Positions 36,181 through 48,932 of a stretch of 64,000 nucleotides of DNA are shown piece after piece. The position numbers and the translations under genes were made by a program. The notes under the pieces were generated by a model. The model was not told the DNA's origin, did not search any database, and worked only from the letters and a program-made list of their open reading frames with translations. The stretch's first letter is position 1. The number at the start of each line of letters is the position of its first letter. Source of the stretch: Endocalyx cinctus (Eukaryota; Ascomycota; Sordariomycetes; Amphisphaeriales; Apiosporaceae); NCBI GenBank assembly GCA_001600455.1, contig BCKC01000001.1:7499899-7563898 (forward strand), given 5' to 3'.

Positions 36181-37699
36181 CAAAACGTTGCCTCCTTTTT
36201 TTCTCCCCTCTGCAAGTACATTGTCGGAGAGCTAGATCCGTGTCGGGAAAAGATCTCAGAAATACTCGGAAACCCATTACCGGGAGCGGGAGTGTTGTAG
36301 TATTTACATTTGCATTGCCTCGAAATGATCTACCTCCCTAGAGAACATTTTCCATTGCGCTGAGCATTAATGGAGGATGGGGGATCTTCGTCAGGGCTGC
36401 ACCTGACACTTCATATGACAAAGAAAAAAAAAAAAAGAGGGTGCGGGGGGCCATGAGGTATTCCGCTAGGAGGAGGTTAGGCAAGATCATCTTTTATCAA
36501 GGATTCTCAATTGATACGCTGAAAATATCCGGTATTTATCTCCCCTCCTCGCAAGTGTCTATATGAGACACGGCCCGAGAGGTACAGAGTAGGCTGAGTA
36601 GTGTGATTTACACCTGATGTCCATTTCTATTTCTTTTTGTATAATTGTGGCACAAACTGTAATTTCCGCCTTGCGAGATAGCGTCGACTCTCTTTCAACA
36701 CTATTACTTGCTTTCTCTGAACATGTTCATTATCACGACGGTGTGGCGCGTGCATGTTGGGTTGGTTACTGCGTTAGTACCTTGCGGGGCTTGAACCTTA
36801 GGGAAGAACATCGCGTACTTAGTAAGACAAAGTACCTATAGCGGATGGAGTACTTAGGCAAAAATAAACTTCTTTTTTGAGTTGACTGCCGATGCTTGGG
36901 ATATCTAGCGATCTGTGTATACTATGCTCATATCGACCTATGATCAGTTGGACAGATGCATGGACCGGGGTGTTAGGACGGATATTTGGTAGAGCTCCCT
37001 TTAGTGAAACTCACACGAAACGATTGGTAAAATACAACCTCATCGCGATGAGATATAGTGGATACGAAGTATTTCAGATCTGAACAAGTAAAAATCGGAA
37101 TAAAACAAAGCAAGGGAGAAAAAAAAGGTAAGGTCGCATATACACGTCTATGCGGGCCTAACTGTATTCTATAATAATCCGTCCTAAATAAAGAAGTATG
37201 GTTCGATTATGACGAGGATTTGATCGGTCGCTGTCGAAGTTTGTCTCTCGTGACAGCCTACCTCAGGCGGATGTCCGACGTTTCCGGCGTGGAGCGTGGA
37301 GATCGTGACATCCGAAACGCATTCTTTTTTTCAAAGACTCAGAGGGTGAGAGAGACCGCCTCTTCCTTAGTAGTGCGCTTCAATGGTCCATAGTATAGAT
37401 TCTATAGAAACTTTGTGCGCGTCTATCGATATAGACTTTTTGCTCTCTTTCAAGCACTGTGGATATATGACACGCGTAGTTTTTATTATGTATGCAGAGC
37501 CGACTATTTTCCAGCCAAGACGAGCTTTCTTATGCCGTGTACGACACCTACTACGTACACTAGATGTGATAAAAATATATATCACACGCAAGCCTAAGTG
37601 ACTTGGCACGATGTGATTGACAGAAATCTTGATAGCTGAGGGAAATTTAGTAAACATACTTTTTAGTGGTTCAGAATATTAGTGCACCTAGCGATCATG

Positions 37700-37724
37700 T
37701 TCTTCTTCTTCTTCTTCTTCTTCT
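37700..37724 (+). repeat. (TTC)n microsatellite
   Basis: Uninterrupted TTC triplets (about eight copies) within the long empty region, outside any coding frame I can support. Confidence 0.85.
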
Positions 37725-40700
37725 TTTTCTTCTTTACTTCACAACAACTCACTCGTGCGATTAAGACATGCATATGAATAAGAGATATAAGACATACATA
37801 TCGAAATAAACATCCCTCTCATATATGCAGGGAACCCAAGATTTGGGTGAAACAAAATAGGATACTACAGAGTTTTATGAAAATCAACAGGTAGGATAGT
37901 TAATACAGTACGTCGATGGATGCATCGCTACAGCCGGTCGAGAAGGGCCAAATCTTGGATTAGGTTGGTCCCAGTTGTTCGGAACGCGATCTAGTCTCGC
38001 GGCCGCTTCGGTGGCTTTGATTGTCTCAGAGGCGATTTAGGATGAATGATACGGTAGTATAACGAAACAAGTCAAAAATAGTAACTCATCGTGTGTTTAT
38101 GGTTGGGTTTGACATCACCGTCAACTTCATCTGGTCTTTGCCCCCCCTCCGTCTCTACTTTTCTATGGTATCTTACTGCCTCGTGACTCCCTGTTAGGCT
38201 CCATCCCCAGATCTGAGGGAGAATATGAAAGAAGAGAAGAAGAAAAAAAAAGACGAAACATGTGACCCGCAAACATGATGTCCATGGATTGGATATTCAG
38301 TCCACTATTATCATACCCATTGCATACCTACGGTAGATAGTATACTGTACCTGTGCTAATTAGTACCGTACCTGCGTAAGTTTAAGGCACTTTCTACGCT
38401 AGTAGCTGTCAACCAAACTGCAGGTTTGGTGTTCCTATTCGTCCTATGCGATACAATAAATCGTACTATGTACACTAATACGACGGGCCTTACTCCGTAT
38501 ATGTACGTCAACGAGGAGTGTGTTGTGTTCCCTCAAGAATGCATGTATACTTAAGTATGTAAGTAATATTTAGTAGAACGCAGAGTGCAGAGTATTTACT
38601 TAGTACTTACTTAGGTACTTAACCTACTTAGGTCCACGGGTATACTACATTATACGCGTATGTACGTTCTTGGCGCGACGTTGTAACTTCAATATACATA
38701 TAGTAGGTTAATTACTGTGTAGCAACATTGGAACATTTGATAAGTGTCTTTTTTTTTTAACTTTTCACATAGTACATAGTATTTAATTGATATCGGCCTA
38801 ATTCGGCTCATAATAAGAATACAGAACAAATAAATAAAGGGGTAGCAAGAAGTTGGTGGATATCGATTCGGGACGGAGGAAGAAAAGATCGGCTGCTCGA
38901 GATGGTCAACATCCTGTCCCCTTGTCACACCGCTAAATCATTAAGGTTCAACCCCCCCCCTGCCCCCCCTAAAAATCAGCGCTGGTGTCTTGCTTATTTG
39001 TCGCTTGATTGGCTCACCAAATACACAGATCAATCTAAACTAACAAGACCGGGCGTTTATCATCAAAAGAATGGGACCAGGAAAAAAAAATAAAGGGTTC
39101 ATCTAGAGGAGTACACAATATTTTTGATACCTAGCGTAATGAATATCTATCCTACTCTAGTAATACAAGAGTAAATCACTTCAAACGACGAAAAACCGAG
39201 CGTCGAATGAAATAGATTTTCAGATAAGATAGGAAGGTTTAATTGCCGTTATTCTCTACACGTGGACCTACAAGTAGACATCGACACACTCAAAACCCAT
39301 CTCGGTTCAACAACTACGATGGCGGGATAGAGGGGAAAGACCCTTGCCAAACTACGATACTACGAATGTGTTCCTGCAGCAAAGCAAGCCCCCTTTCTTC
39401 GGCTAGTTTGGGTAGTCTACCTCCTGCATCGTACATAAGAAAGGAAAAAAAAAAAAAAAAAACAATAGCCGAACCATACGTTTTCGATCAAACCTCTCAA
39501 CCAAACGTTACCCGGTACGAACCTTAGATTTAATATATTGATTTCTTGAACATGGAGATTGAATACTATTTTATATCTTCCTAAACGTTAAAGAAAAAGA
39601 GAGAGGTGTACTAGGTACGGAGTATATGTAAACAAGTTATGTTTGCACTTGTATCTTGCTTTCTTTTTTACCTGTTCGCCTGATGCTAGGATGAAATACT
39701 CCGAAATCATAATATCTTATATTATACTACAAGTATGTATAAAAAAGTACCCTGGAAGGTTGCACTACAAGGATTCCTTGTCTGAGATTTTTTTCGCTGT
39801 TTGATTAAGGATTGGTGCGCTGTGTATTAATTTTCATTTATTTTATTATTTTATTATTTAAGAATCCGGGGTTAACAGGGTTGGTTTGTAAGTGTAGGTA
39901 AACCGAAATCTGTATATACCAAGGACACTAATACCTAGAAACGAAAGACATCCTCACAACAGAAAAAAAAAGCAAAGGGGCCAAATCCTTCTCGCTACAG
40001 ATACGTATATGCAGAGACATGCTTGATGATCCTTTTCTTCGTTTAACACTGTTTTCCTTTCCAAGCGGCTATATCCTGACTACATGATACGCAAACCTAA
40101 GTAAGTCGTCTGCTACTGTGGAAGTATCGTCGCTTATTTATCCTGCTACCTGAGTAATCACTCAATTTTCCAATCTTACTTGCTCATAGTTGTTGTACTT
40201 TATACATCTTCCTCTCTCTTATTCTATACAGAGTATTTGTCTCTCATTTGTAATTTTATGTATACAAAGTAATAATATCGATATTATTTTCTCCGAAGAG
40301 ACGAAATAAATAAATAAATAAAAACTACTACAAATACTTATCATATAAAATGACAAAAAAAAGTACTTCGATAAAGTATATTACCTGGGTCAGTAAAATA
40401 GGGGTTAATTGTACTAAAAATCCACCGATACCACGTGCTGAATTCTTTAGCATCTAATAGCGACAGAGTTTAGCACTCTCGGCTCAGCTCTGCCAGAAGA
40501 GATAGAGAGAAAAAAAAAAAGAATAACTAACTTTATGGCGCTTCAGGGGTCAAAATATGTTATGCTAGGTATCTGCTTACTGCGTAGTACAGGCGTAGTA
40601 CAGCGTAGTACTCTAAGGCTTGGTACATGCAAGCCTCTTTCCCCCCCCTTGTGCGTAAGACTTAGGTAGTTTTGGCGTAGCGGCTTCTGCGGTTAACATG

Positions 40701-41430
40701 CAGACATTGATGAATCCTCTATCTTTAGCCTTTTTACCTTTTGTATCTCCTATTGATTGATGATCATCCTTATGGAAAGGGAATCGGTCATGCTCAGATG
40801 ATAGAAGGGGGGAAAAAAGAGAGAGAGAGAAAAGATGCTATTCTAGTATATGGCAAAAATAAGAATTAGCAATTTTACTTAGAAATTTTACGGTGTTATC
40901 ATTTCTTTCCCTTTTCTTTTTTTTTTTATCTCTCTTTTTCTCTCTCTATCTATCTATTATCAACTATCTCTCTCTCATTTTCTAAAATATCTAATATTCA
41001 AAATATTACATTCCTTTCTCTTAATTTTTATTTTATTTCTTTCTGTAGCGTCTTTTTGATCGTGTTTTACTATCCCTTAGGTTACTTAATAAGTAAAAAC
41101 AAAGTACCTAGGTAATGTAATGCTAAAAAGTACATCACAAGACTCCAAATCTATCAGCTTCCATATGTCTCCCTTTCATCTAATATCCCTCATCCCTATT
41201 ATTTACTTGTACTTATCTTACACTTTTTAAACCTACCTAATCCTAGGTATCCCATCTATCTTACTTTTAGGTAGTTACAGCATATGCGACGTCAATCAAA
41301 GGTGACACCTGGGCGTCTCGAAACCTGGATGAGCCAGAAGGAGGTTGGCACCACTTGATTCGATTAACCCCCTCCCTTCCCCCCCAAAACGTACGAAGAA
41401 GCTCTGGCCTTCGTCGAAAAATTGACGGGG

Positions 41431-41442
41431 ATTGGTTATTGG
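41431..41442 (-). promoter_or_regulatory. Two inverted CCAAT boxes upstream of the RhoGAP gene
   Basis: ATTGG occurs twice, at 41431 and 41438, about 120-130 bases before the proposed ATG at 41563. Reverse CCAAT motifs at this distance are typical binding sites of the fungal HAP complex. This supports the upstream start, but the motif is short. Confidence 0.35.
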
Positions 41443-41562
41443 CTCTCTTGTGCCGTAAACCCTTGAACATTCCAGGACCTTAGGACCTATCATACTAGTC
41501 CACTTATACGCTACCCTTCAAATTCGGTCGATATTGCTTGATACGTCCCTACCGCCCTAACC

Positions 41563-42398
41563 ATGTCACATCTAACATCCCAGCGTTGCGAGAGTCCCTC
41601 TGCTTCTAAAACCGACTCCCAATTATACAGTCAAGACAGTCCAACAATTGGTAAAGCTGCTGTCGATTTCCCCTCTATTGATGCCTTTCCTATACCAAGC
41701 CTTGAATATAGGTAAGTTTTGGGGAAAAAAAAACAAAAGAGAAAAAAAAAAAACTCTTCTTTTTTTTATCTTTCCTATTTTCTATTTTATTTTATTTTTG
41801 TTCTTTATTTTGTACTTTTTTTATTCATTCTATATCTTTGATCTTCTATTGCTCTACTATTCCATTTCCTAGTCAAAGCATATCTTAATTTATAAATTCT
41901 TAAGTGGAGTTGGGAATCGAGCCTTGATTTGCTCGTTTGTACCTGGTATCTTGTGGAGTTGTGAAACTTATTAGACCCAACTCGTCTGCGACCAAACGAT
42001 AGAGCATAATTAAAGAAAAAAGAAGGAAAGAATAGAGTGGAAAAAAAACACCGAAGGTCTCTCTTCACGATTAATACTGACTGCTTGTTTATTCATTCTT
42101 TCAACAGACCACAAAGAAAAACTATCCCTAGTCCTCTGCACACGAGCACCGCCGTTTCTCCGCCTTCCAGTGCCAGCCCGCATCGCAACGCTTTTCCATC
42201 TTCAGTGCATGGAGCTTCTACGATCGCGCGCGCTCCACCACCGTTAAAAAGCCCAGCTGCGCTTTCTACTTTACCCGAAGGCATCGTAGCCGACAACGGT
42301 TTCGCCGGAAGGAGCTTTTTCTTCAAAGAAGACTTCTCTCCTCCCGCTACACCACTCTCACCTCCTAATATTCATAATTGGTTGGTCACCCAAACACT

Positions 42399-42437
<39 letters not shown>

Positions 42438-45400
42438 ACCCTCACTCCACACGTTTGATGCCCTATGACATGGGTGCGATTCAAAGACCATATGTTTTTT
42501 TTTAATCTCGGTCAAATCTAACATTTTATGAACGCCGAAATAAAGGTCAACTATTCAGTCTGCCAATCCGAATGAGTCGAAACACGCAGTCGATCCCTCA
42601 GCCATCACGAAGCCTCTAGGCTCTCCTACAGCGCCTTCGTATACCATGGCGAGCAGTTCTACCGTGCCGGGAGGCGCTCCCGTCACCGGAGCCGCTCGAA
42701 CTTCCTCGATCGATTCGGCCATGTCTGCGATATCATCACGCACGCAGTCTCGTCAGGGTTCGCAAGATCCCAACGCCGACGTTGCTAACTTGATCAGGGC
42801 TGCCGGTAGCCCTGAAGCTGTCATTCAATACTTACTAAAAGACAAACATTCACAATCTCAGCAGAACGCCCAGCTATGGCGGCTGGTTGATAAACAGAGG
42901 GCTATGATATTAGGTCTAAATAAGGATCTTGAGCGAGCTTTGAAAGACAAAGAAAAGTACAGAAGGAAACTGAAGGATGTGGTGGCTGCACACGACGAAA
43001 TATCCAAATTGGAGAACGCTCCATCCGGTGCAGCGACCCTGCCCCGTATCGACGTTAATGTATCCAAGGCTCAAGAATCGGATATGCCCGGCTCGCCGTT
43101 GAATTTGGATTCGTCCGACAGCGTCAAGGACTCACCCGTTGACATGTCTCTAGCTCCGTATCCCATCACGCCACCAGCCGATTTACAACTCCTCAACGGA
43201 CCACCTTCTGCCGTGGGTGAACTGTTAGATCCGTCGCATATAATGCCTAAAGCGTCCGAACACGCTTTGGATAATTTTGACCGCGAGGAAGAAGATCGTG
43301 TGGAAGAGGCAGCAAAGAAGGTATCCGAGGCGTCTAATGATATCCCGCTCCACCTTTCATTGCCTCCTTCGCGTAGCCTCCCGAGCGAACCTCCTCGAGT
43401 ACCACCACCTAAACCTCCTACTGTTTCCGTTATCGAAGCAACACCGTTGGTGGATCAAGGAATATCTCAATTCCCACCACCGTCAGCGCCGCCGCCACGC
43501 AAACCGCCACCAGCCCCTCTACAGCTGCGAAAGGAAGCAAACCTGGCGGCGTCGCTACCACCTGACGAGGAAAACGACTCTTCGTCGGACTACGACTCCC
43601 TTTTAGAAGTCGACGAGATACCCGTAGCGGAGAGACGTGGGCGGAGACGAACCAGGGAAGAAGATGAGCAAGATCGATTGGTCATCGCTCAGAAAGAAGC
43701 GGAGGCTCGAAGCGTGTCGAAGAAGAGTAAAAAAGGTAGCCAAAAAGGAACTCCGAGTATCCCGGAGGCTGAAAAGCCTCGAGAAGAAGTACCGGTCAGC
43801 CCCCGTTTCCCCGGCACTCTGCCCCAATTTGGTTCGGAGAACGGCTCGGCTTCTTTGGACGGTGTCCTCAACGGCACCGAGATCAAACAAGTTACCTTAA
43901 CGGCACCCCTCATGAGTCCAGGACTGCCTGCGAGCCCGAGACCGAACGGCCTGAAATCTTCTACTCATACTTCACCACTCTCGCCCCGCTCCGTCGGCGG
44001 CGCACTCTCTCCACGAGCTCCTCGACAACCCATCCCTCTTCCGCCAAATACATCATTAAATACCCCGGCGGCTTCCGCTGATGCTCTCAGTCTAAAATCG
44101 CCGCAACCGCTACAGATACAAAAGAAAAGACCGGAGTCGGAACAAACTAATAGTAGTGATGCGGCTAACGATCGTACCAAAATATACAAGGGTTTCGTGA
44201 CCGAAGAATATCCTGACCTGCTGTTGCCCCCGAATGCACTCCCGTCGATTAGCGTGCGAGTAGCTTCGTCACGTATGAAGCCATCAAGAGCGAGTCTTCT
44301 GTCGTTAACGCAGCTCGAAGAGGATCCTGTCTTCACGCTCGCCATTTTCTCCCGGTCGGAGGGAGGAGAGCTCTGGAGAGTAGAAAAGGATACGTTGTCG
44401 CTTGGAAAATTGGATCAGCGCATGAAGCTGTGCAACGCGTTCACCGCTAAGACGCCCGACAGGTCGCTGTTCAACGGTCACTCGCCGGCGAAGCTCGACG
44501 CTCGTCGTAGCGCCCTAAACAGCTATCTCGAGGAACTACTCAACTCACCCCTAGATACCGCAACAGCGGTCGAGCTTTGCAAATATCTGTCCACAAACAC
44601 CCTCCGCCCTAACGCCGACGAGACCCCGACCGCCAACGAAGCTAGGACCGATACCACCTTGCAGAAGAAGGGACCTGGAGGCAGGCCATTCAAAAACGGA
44701 TATCTGACCAAGAGAGGTAAAAATTTTGGTGGTTGGAAGGCTCGTTACTTCGTTCTCGACGGTCCACATTTGAAATACTATGAAACGCCAGGTGGCGCTC
44801 ACCTAGGAACCATCAAGCTTCAGAATGCCCAGATTGGCAAGCAATCGCAACAATCCAACGACGGCTCTCCCGGAGTAGGACCGAATGGCGAGGAATTGGA
44901 TAACCAGTACCGTCACGCATTCCTGGTGTTGGAGCCAAAGAAGAAGGACTCGAGCAGTCACGTAAAACACGTTCTCTGCGCCGAGAGCGATACGGAGCGT
45001 GACCAGTGGGTAGAGGCTCTGCTTCGTTGGATCGACTATCGCGATCCCAACAACGACGAGTCGCACTCGCACAGTACTTCCGAGCAGCATAAACACGTGA
45101 ACGGCGCGAACGCGAAGAAGAAGATGTATAGCCAAACCAAGGCTCAGGCCCGAGCCGAGAGCCAGGACGCGCTCATCGGGGTAAGTTACAACTCGGCTAA
45201 GCAGGGCGAGTTACCGGATGGCGCCCCGCATCGCCGTGGAACGGCTACGCCTGATATACACGAGAGGTCGTCAAACCAGACGTATAATATTTCGGCTCCG
45301 AAAGATCCGCAAGTGATACCCGATTCCGCTACTTGGGGTAGCAAGGCCGCCTTGGCTCCGCCGGGACCGACTCTGGAGGAGAAGAAGCAGAGGAAGCGAA

Positions 45401-46611
45401 GTTTCTTCGGATTCGGCCCTAAGACGGCCCGTACCTCGTCGGAGGAACCGGATAGTCTCTTCGGCGGGAGCAATACTCCTCAGGTTCCGATCGACCCTCG
45501 TACCGGAGCGGCACGTCAGGTTTTCGGATCGCCGCTCGCCGAAGCGGTCAGATATAACGGGCCGATGGATACCAACGTTCCCTTGCCGGCGGTGGTCTAT
45601 CGTTGCATCCAGTACCTGGACGCGAGGAACGCCACGTTCGAGGAGGGTATCTTCCGACTTAGCGGGTCTAACGTAGTGATCAAACAGCTGCGGGACCGTT
45701 TCAATAACGAGAGCGATATCAACCTGGTGACGGATGAGACGTTTTACGACATCCACGCCGTGGCGTCGCTGCTGAAACTATACCTCCGCGAGCTTCCGAC
45801 CACGATTCTCACGCGGGATCTGCACATGTCGTTTGTGTCGGTGACGGAAATGCCAAACCACAAGGAGAAGATCAAGGCGCTCGGAGAGCTCACGCAGCGG
45901 CTTCCGCTCGCCAACGAGACGCTTCTGAAGTACCTCCTCTCGTTCCTGATCAAGATCATCAACCACTCCGACGTCAACAAGATGACGGTCCGCAACGTCG
46001 GTATCGTCTTTTCGCCCACGCTCAACATACCGGCTCCGGTATTCGCGCTACTCCTGCAAAACTACGAACCCGTGTTCGGCATCGACCCGGAAGAATACGA
46101 GTTGCCTTCGCCGACGTCGGACTCGGCCTCGGAAATGCCGCCACCGCAGCCGCGAAGACCCTCGACGGCGGCCGGTAGCACGAGTTCCCCGCACAGGCAG
46201 CGTCTGATGGAACAGTCTCAGCCGCGTTCGTCGCCTACGCCGCCGCCGTCCCTGATGCCGGGCGGCGGTATGCGATCGGCGTCGACGGCGACGCCGCCGC
46301 CGCGCCCGATGAACTACGAACCGCAGTACCTAACGCAGCAGAACATGAGCTCGTCGCAGTCGCAGACGTCTCTCCGACCGGCCTACGAGAGCGGGTTCGC
46401 GCTTCCGCCCGGGTTCAACCCGAACACGATGCCGATGCCGGTGCCGCGCCAGCAGCCGGGTTACGACCAGCCGCATTACGAGAGTGACTACGCCGAGCAG
46501 AGTTTCAGCAACAAGGCGAAGAGGAGGGAGAGCACCATGTTCATGGGAAATATGATGCAGCTGAGCCAACAAAACTCGAATAGCCGGCTGAGGGAGGAGA
46601 CGAGGATGTGA
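41563..46611 (+). CDS. BEM3: Bem3-like RhoGAP with PX and PH domains
   Basis: GTPase-activating protein for Cdc42-type Rho GTPases, acting in cell polarity at the plasma membrane. The long last exon ends at 46611. Two upstream exons are needed: 41563-41711 (MSHLTSQRCESPSASKTDS...) and 42108 to about 42380 (...PLSPPNIHNW), joined by a 396-base intron. The next donor is uncertain: GTTGGT at 42381 with acceptor 42545 keeps the frame and gives 1,495 residues; GTCACC at 42385 with acceptor 42558 also works. An internal ATG at 42646 is the fallback start. Order of parts: disordered Pro/Ser region; coiled coil (QNAQLWRLVDKQRAMILGLN); PX-like domain (about 44190-44600); PH domain (about 44690-45045, GYLTKRGKNFGGWKARYFVL); RhoGAP (about 45535-46085) with Arg finger in GIFRLSGS and the family text NKMTVRNVGIVFSPTL; disordered Pro-rich tail. 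The domain order fits Bem3; the symbol is by resemblance. Confidence 0.9.
42402..42436 (+). repeat. (TC)n microsatellite inside an intron
   Basis: About 17 TC units lie within the second intron of the RhoGAP gene, about 20 bases after the proposed donor site. Read as coding it would give Leu-Ser repeats ending in a stop. Confidence 0.9.
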
Positions 46612-46624
46612 AGAAAAGATGAAA

Positions 46625-46649
46625 GCTGACCTGACCTGACCTGACCTGA
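46625..46649 (+). repeat. Five-base tandem repeat (GACCT)n
   Basis: About five copies of TGACC start 14 bases after the RhoGAP stop codon, in the presumed 3' UTR. Confidence 0.75.
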
Positions 46650-47213
46650 GAAAAGGAAAAATGAATTGTAATGAAAAGAAAAGGTTATTTTTATTTTATT
46701 TTGGATTCACAATATGAGAGATGATGGATTTTTTTTTATTTTAATTAGGAAGAAATGTAAAGATGAGAGATGTTTTGGAAGGATATGTTCTTTACCTTTT
46801 TTTTTGGCTTTTTTTTTATCCTCGTACTCATCATACATAGCCAGCCAGTCAGTCCTCTTCGCTTTTTTCTCCTTTTTTTTTTTTTTTAGTGTTTGGCGGC
46901 TAGTTCCAAATATACCACTCCGCATTGTTTATTTTTATTCTTTTGGGGTTACTTTTTATGATTTTGTCTGATATGTTTCTTTTGCTGTCAAATTATTTTT
47001 TATACACAATAATATACCCGACGGGAAAGATGTCGATTAAAAAAAAAAAATTCTCTTTTTCTCCCAGTTTCCCTCCGAGGGTTTTTAGATCTTCCTCCTG
47101 TCTCAGTTCACACACACACGCACCTTTTTTCTTTTTCTTTTTATGAACCGAGATTGATTAAAAACAGTACCTTACCGGAAGGGGAATCTTGATAATGTTT
47201 TGTTTCATGCATC

Positions 47214-47244
<31 letters not shown>

Positions 47245-47305
47245 TTTGAGTGAGTGTGGTATAATTAAGAGTTTTTTTTTTTTATTCCACCAATATCTTA
47301 CACAT

Positions 47306-47347
47306 CCNTNTNCCCNCCCCCCNCCCCCCCCCCTCCCCCCCCCTTTT
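47306..47347. other. Poly-C/poly-T tract with ambiguous bases
   Basis: Five N symbols (47308, 47310, 47312, 47316, 47323) are scattered in a C-rich stretch followed by T runs. This is unresolved homopolymer sequence, not a scaffold gap of fixed size. Confidence 0.9.
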
Positions 47348-48080
47348 TTTCTCCCTTTTTTTTCTTTTCTTCTTACGATCTGGGGAATTCTATGTCGTTA
47401 ATTTCGAAAAGAAACGACAAGAAGAGGGAGAAAGAATAATTTATTTTTGGTTTTACATTTTATTGGGGGGCTTTTTAATTCCCTATTATTGTATTGATTC
47501 TAATGTGTATGATTGGATGGAGGGGATCGAGATTGAAAATGGAAATGAGTTAGTAATGAAATAAATAAATAAATAAAAACATGTTATGAAAATACTTGAT
47601 TTTGAATGGTGGTGTTTTTTTTTTTCGCGATGATGTAGAGGAAGGTTGGCGATAACTCCGCTATCTCTTGACATGACATGGTATGACATGTAATGTCATG
47701 AGACGAAAAAGACATACCACTTTGAAATAGGGGAAGAGAAAATAGAAAAAGGAAAGTTGCTTCTTATACACTTTGATTGAATTAAGTAGGTAGCTTTAGT
47801 TAGGTTTAGATAAAGAGGTGTAAAAGATACAAAAAAAAAAAAAAAAAAAGCAATATCCGCCATAAAAAAGTGCCGTACATCATTTCATAAATATCTGTTC
47901 ATCCGCCAACCCTCTTTCCCATCCATCATCTCCGGGGGAAAAAACAAAAACGCCAGACGTATAATGTTATGTTATGTTTGTATAAATGACGTTAAGCGGA
48001 AACCAAATTGAATGAACCTCCCTTAAAATACAGACACGCTCGCTTAATAATAATAAAAAAAAAAAAAAACAGAAAAACCC

Positions 48081-48116
48081 CGTACCCGTAACCCAGTACC
48101 CGTAACCCAGTACCCC
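48081..48116 (+). repeat. Tandem duplication of a 14-base word
   Basis: GTACCCGTAACCCA is repeated with a third partial copy. It lies downstream of the low-complexity minus-strand gene. It resembles a short minisatellite and not a telomere repeat. Confidence 0.7.
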
Positions 48117-48302
48117 ATAATACCCCCCCGTTCCCCTATTCATGGCCCGTAATCCCAAAGTGGAAAAAAAAGTAGGTTTCGCTTCATCAGATCGTATATA
48201 CATATATACGAACGCGAAAAATAGATTAGGATAAAAAAATAACACGCCAAATAAAACAAACTCTTCAAAGAGTAAGAACTCCGGGGTTTCTTTGATTTAA
48301 TT

Positions 48303-48932
48303 TTAGTCTCGGATATACCTCCGATGACGATGATCCTCGATGACGATTTCGCGATCGGGATCGTGGCTGGGCCGCCTCGCGGGCTCGTACCGCCTCGGCG
48401 CCTCGATGTACCGATAGGTATCGTACTGCGGCGCGCGCGCGACGGGGTACGGCACGGGCACGGGCACGAGCCGCTCGCGCTCGCGCTCGATGTAAACCTC
48501 GCGATCGCGGCTGTCGCGGTGGTAGCGGGTGCGACCGCTACGGGAGGAAGAAGAGGAAGAAGACGAGGAAGACGACTTGGATGATTTGGAGCTCTTCGAA
48601 GATTTGGAAGAGCGGACCGAAGGGTCCACGTCGACGGCGATTACCTCGATAGGAGACTCCGGTTCCGGTTCGGGTTCCGGCTCCGGCATGATGACGGTGG
48701 GCGCGGGAGGCGGAGGTAAGGGCGCGGGCGCGGGTACCTCGATGATGGGTTCCGGTTCCGGGAGCGCGCGCACCGGTGGTGGTGGGGGTGGTGGGGGCGC
48801 GGGCGCCGGGACGATGGTGGTGACGCGGCGGCGGACCGTCTTGCTTCCGTTGACCGGAGGCTCGAGATAGAGTACTTTCTTGTACTTGTGGTATCGCTTT
48901 TCGCGAGGGGCTGCGTAGACGTATTCGGACAT
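48303..48932 (-). CDS. Hypothetical low-complexity protein (Pro, Ser and Arg/Glu rich)
   Basis: Single-exon frame of 209 residues with an ATG at 48932. Parts in order: a basic, Tyr-rich start (MSEYVYAAPREKRYHKYKK); Pro runs (PAPAPPPPPPPP); Pro-Glu repeats (MPEPEPEPEPESP); a Ser/Lys block (SSKSSKSSKSSKSS then poly-Ser); an Arg-rich segment (YHRDSRDREVYIERERERL); and a C-terminal part with RYIEAPRRYEPARRPSHD and RHRRYIRD. No folded domain or signal peptide is evident. The distinct composition and strong GC contrast to its flanks argue that it is coding, even though opposite-strand frames are also open because of the repetitiveness. Function unknown; similar proteins are often listed only as hypothetical in ascomycetes. 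Confidence 0.7.
   Translation of the reverse strand: MSEYVYAAPREKRYHKYKKVLYLEPPVNGSKTVRRRVTTIVPAPAPPPPPPPPVRALPEPEPIIEVPAPAPLPPPPAPTVIMPEPEPEPEPESPIEVIAVDVDPSVRSSKSSKSSKSSKSSSSSSSSSSSRSGRTRYHRDSRDREVYIERERERLVPVPVPYPVARAPQYDTYRYIEAPRRYEPARRPSHDPDREIVIEDHRHRRYIRD

Larger units (their letters stand above)
36181..41562. other. Long empty AT-rich region
   Basis: About 5.4 kb without a gene I can support. It contains a (TTC)n microsatellite near 37700-37724, many short TACTTAGGTACTT-type words at 38540-38660, a poly-A run at 39447-39463, and AAATAAATAAAT near 40308. The frames of 60-96 codons here read as chance. The last 150 bases are the promoter of the RhoGAP gene. Confidence 0.5.
46612..48302. 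other. Intergenic region with low-complexity and ambiguous bases
   Basis: T-rich 3' flank of the RhoGAP gene, with GACCT repeats at 46625-46649, a poly-T run near 47213-47239, ambiguous bases at 47308-47323, (AAAT)n near 47560 and a duplicated word at 48081-48116. No gene is seen. Confidence 0.55.

Noticed and set aside
48081..48116. Telomere-like repeat
   Set aside because: The unit GTACCCGTAACCCA is not TTAGGG-type and has under three copies, and genes lie on both sides.
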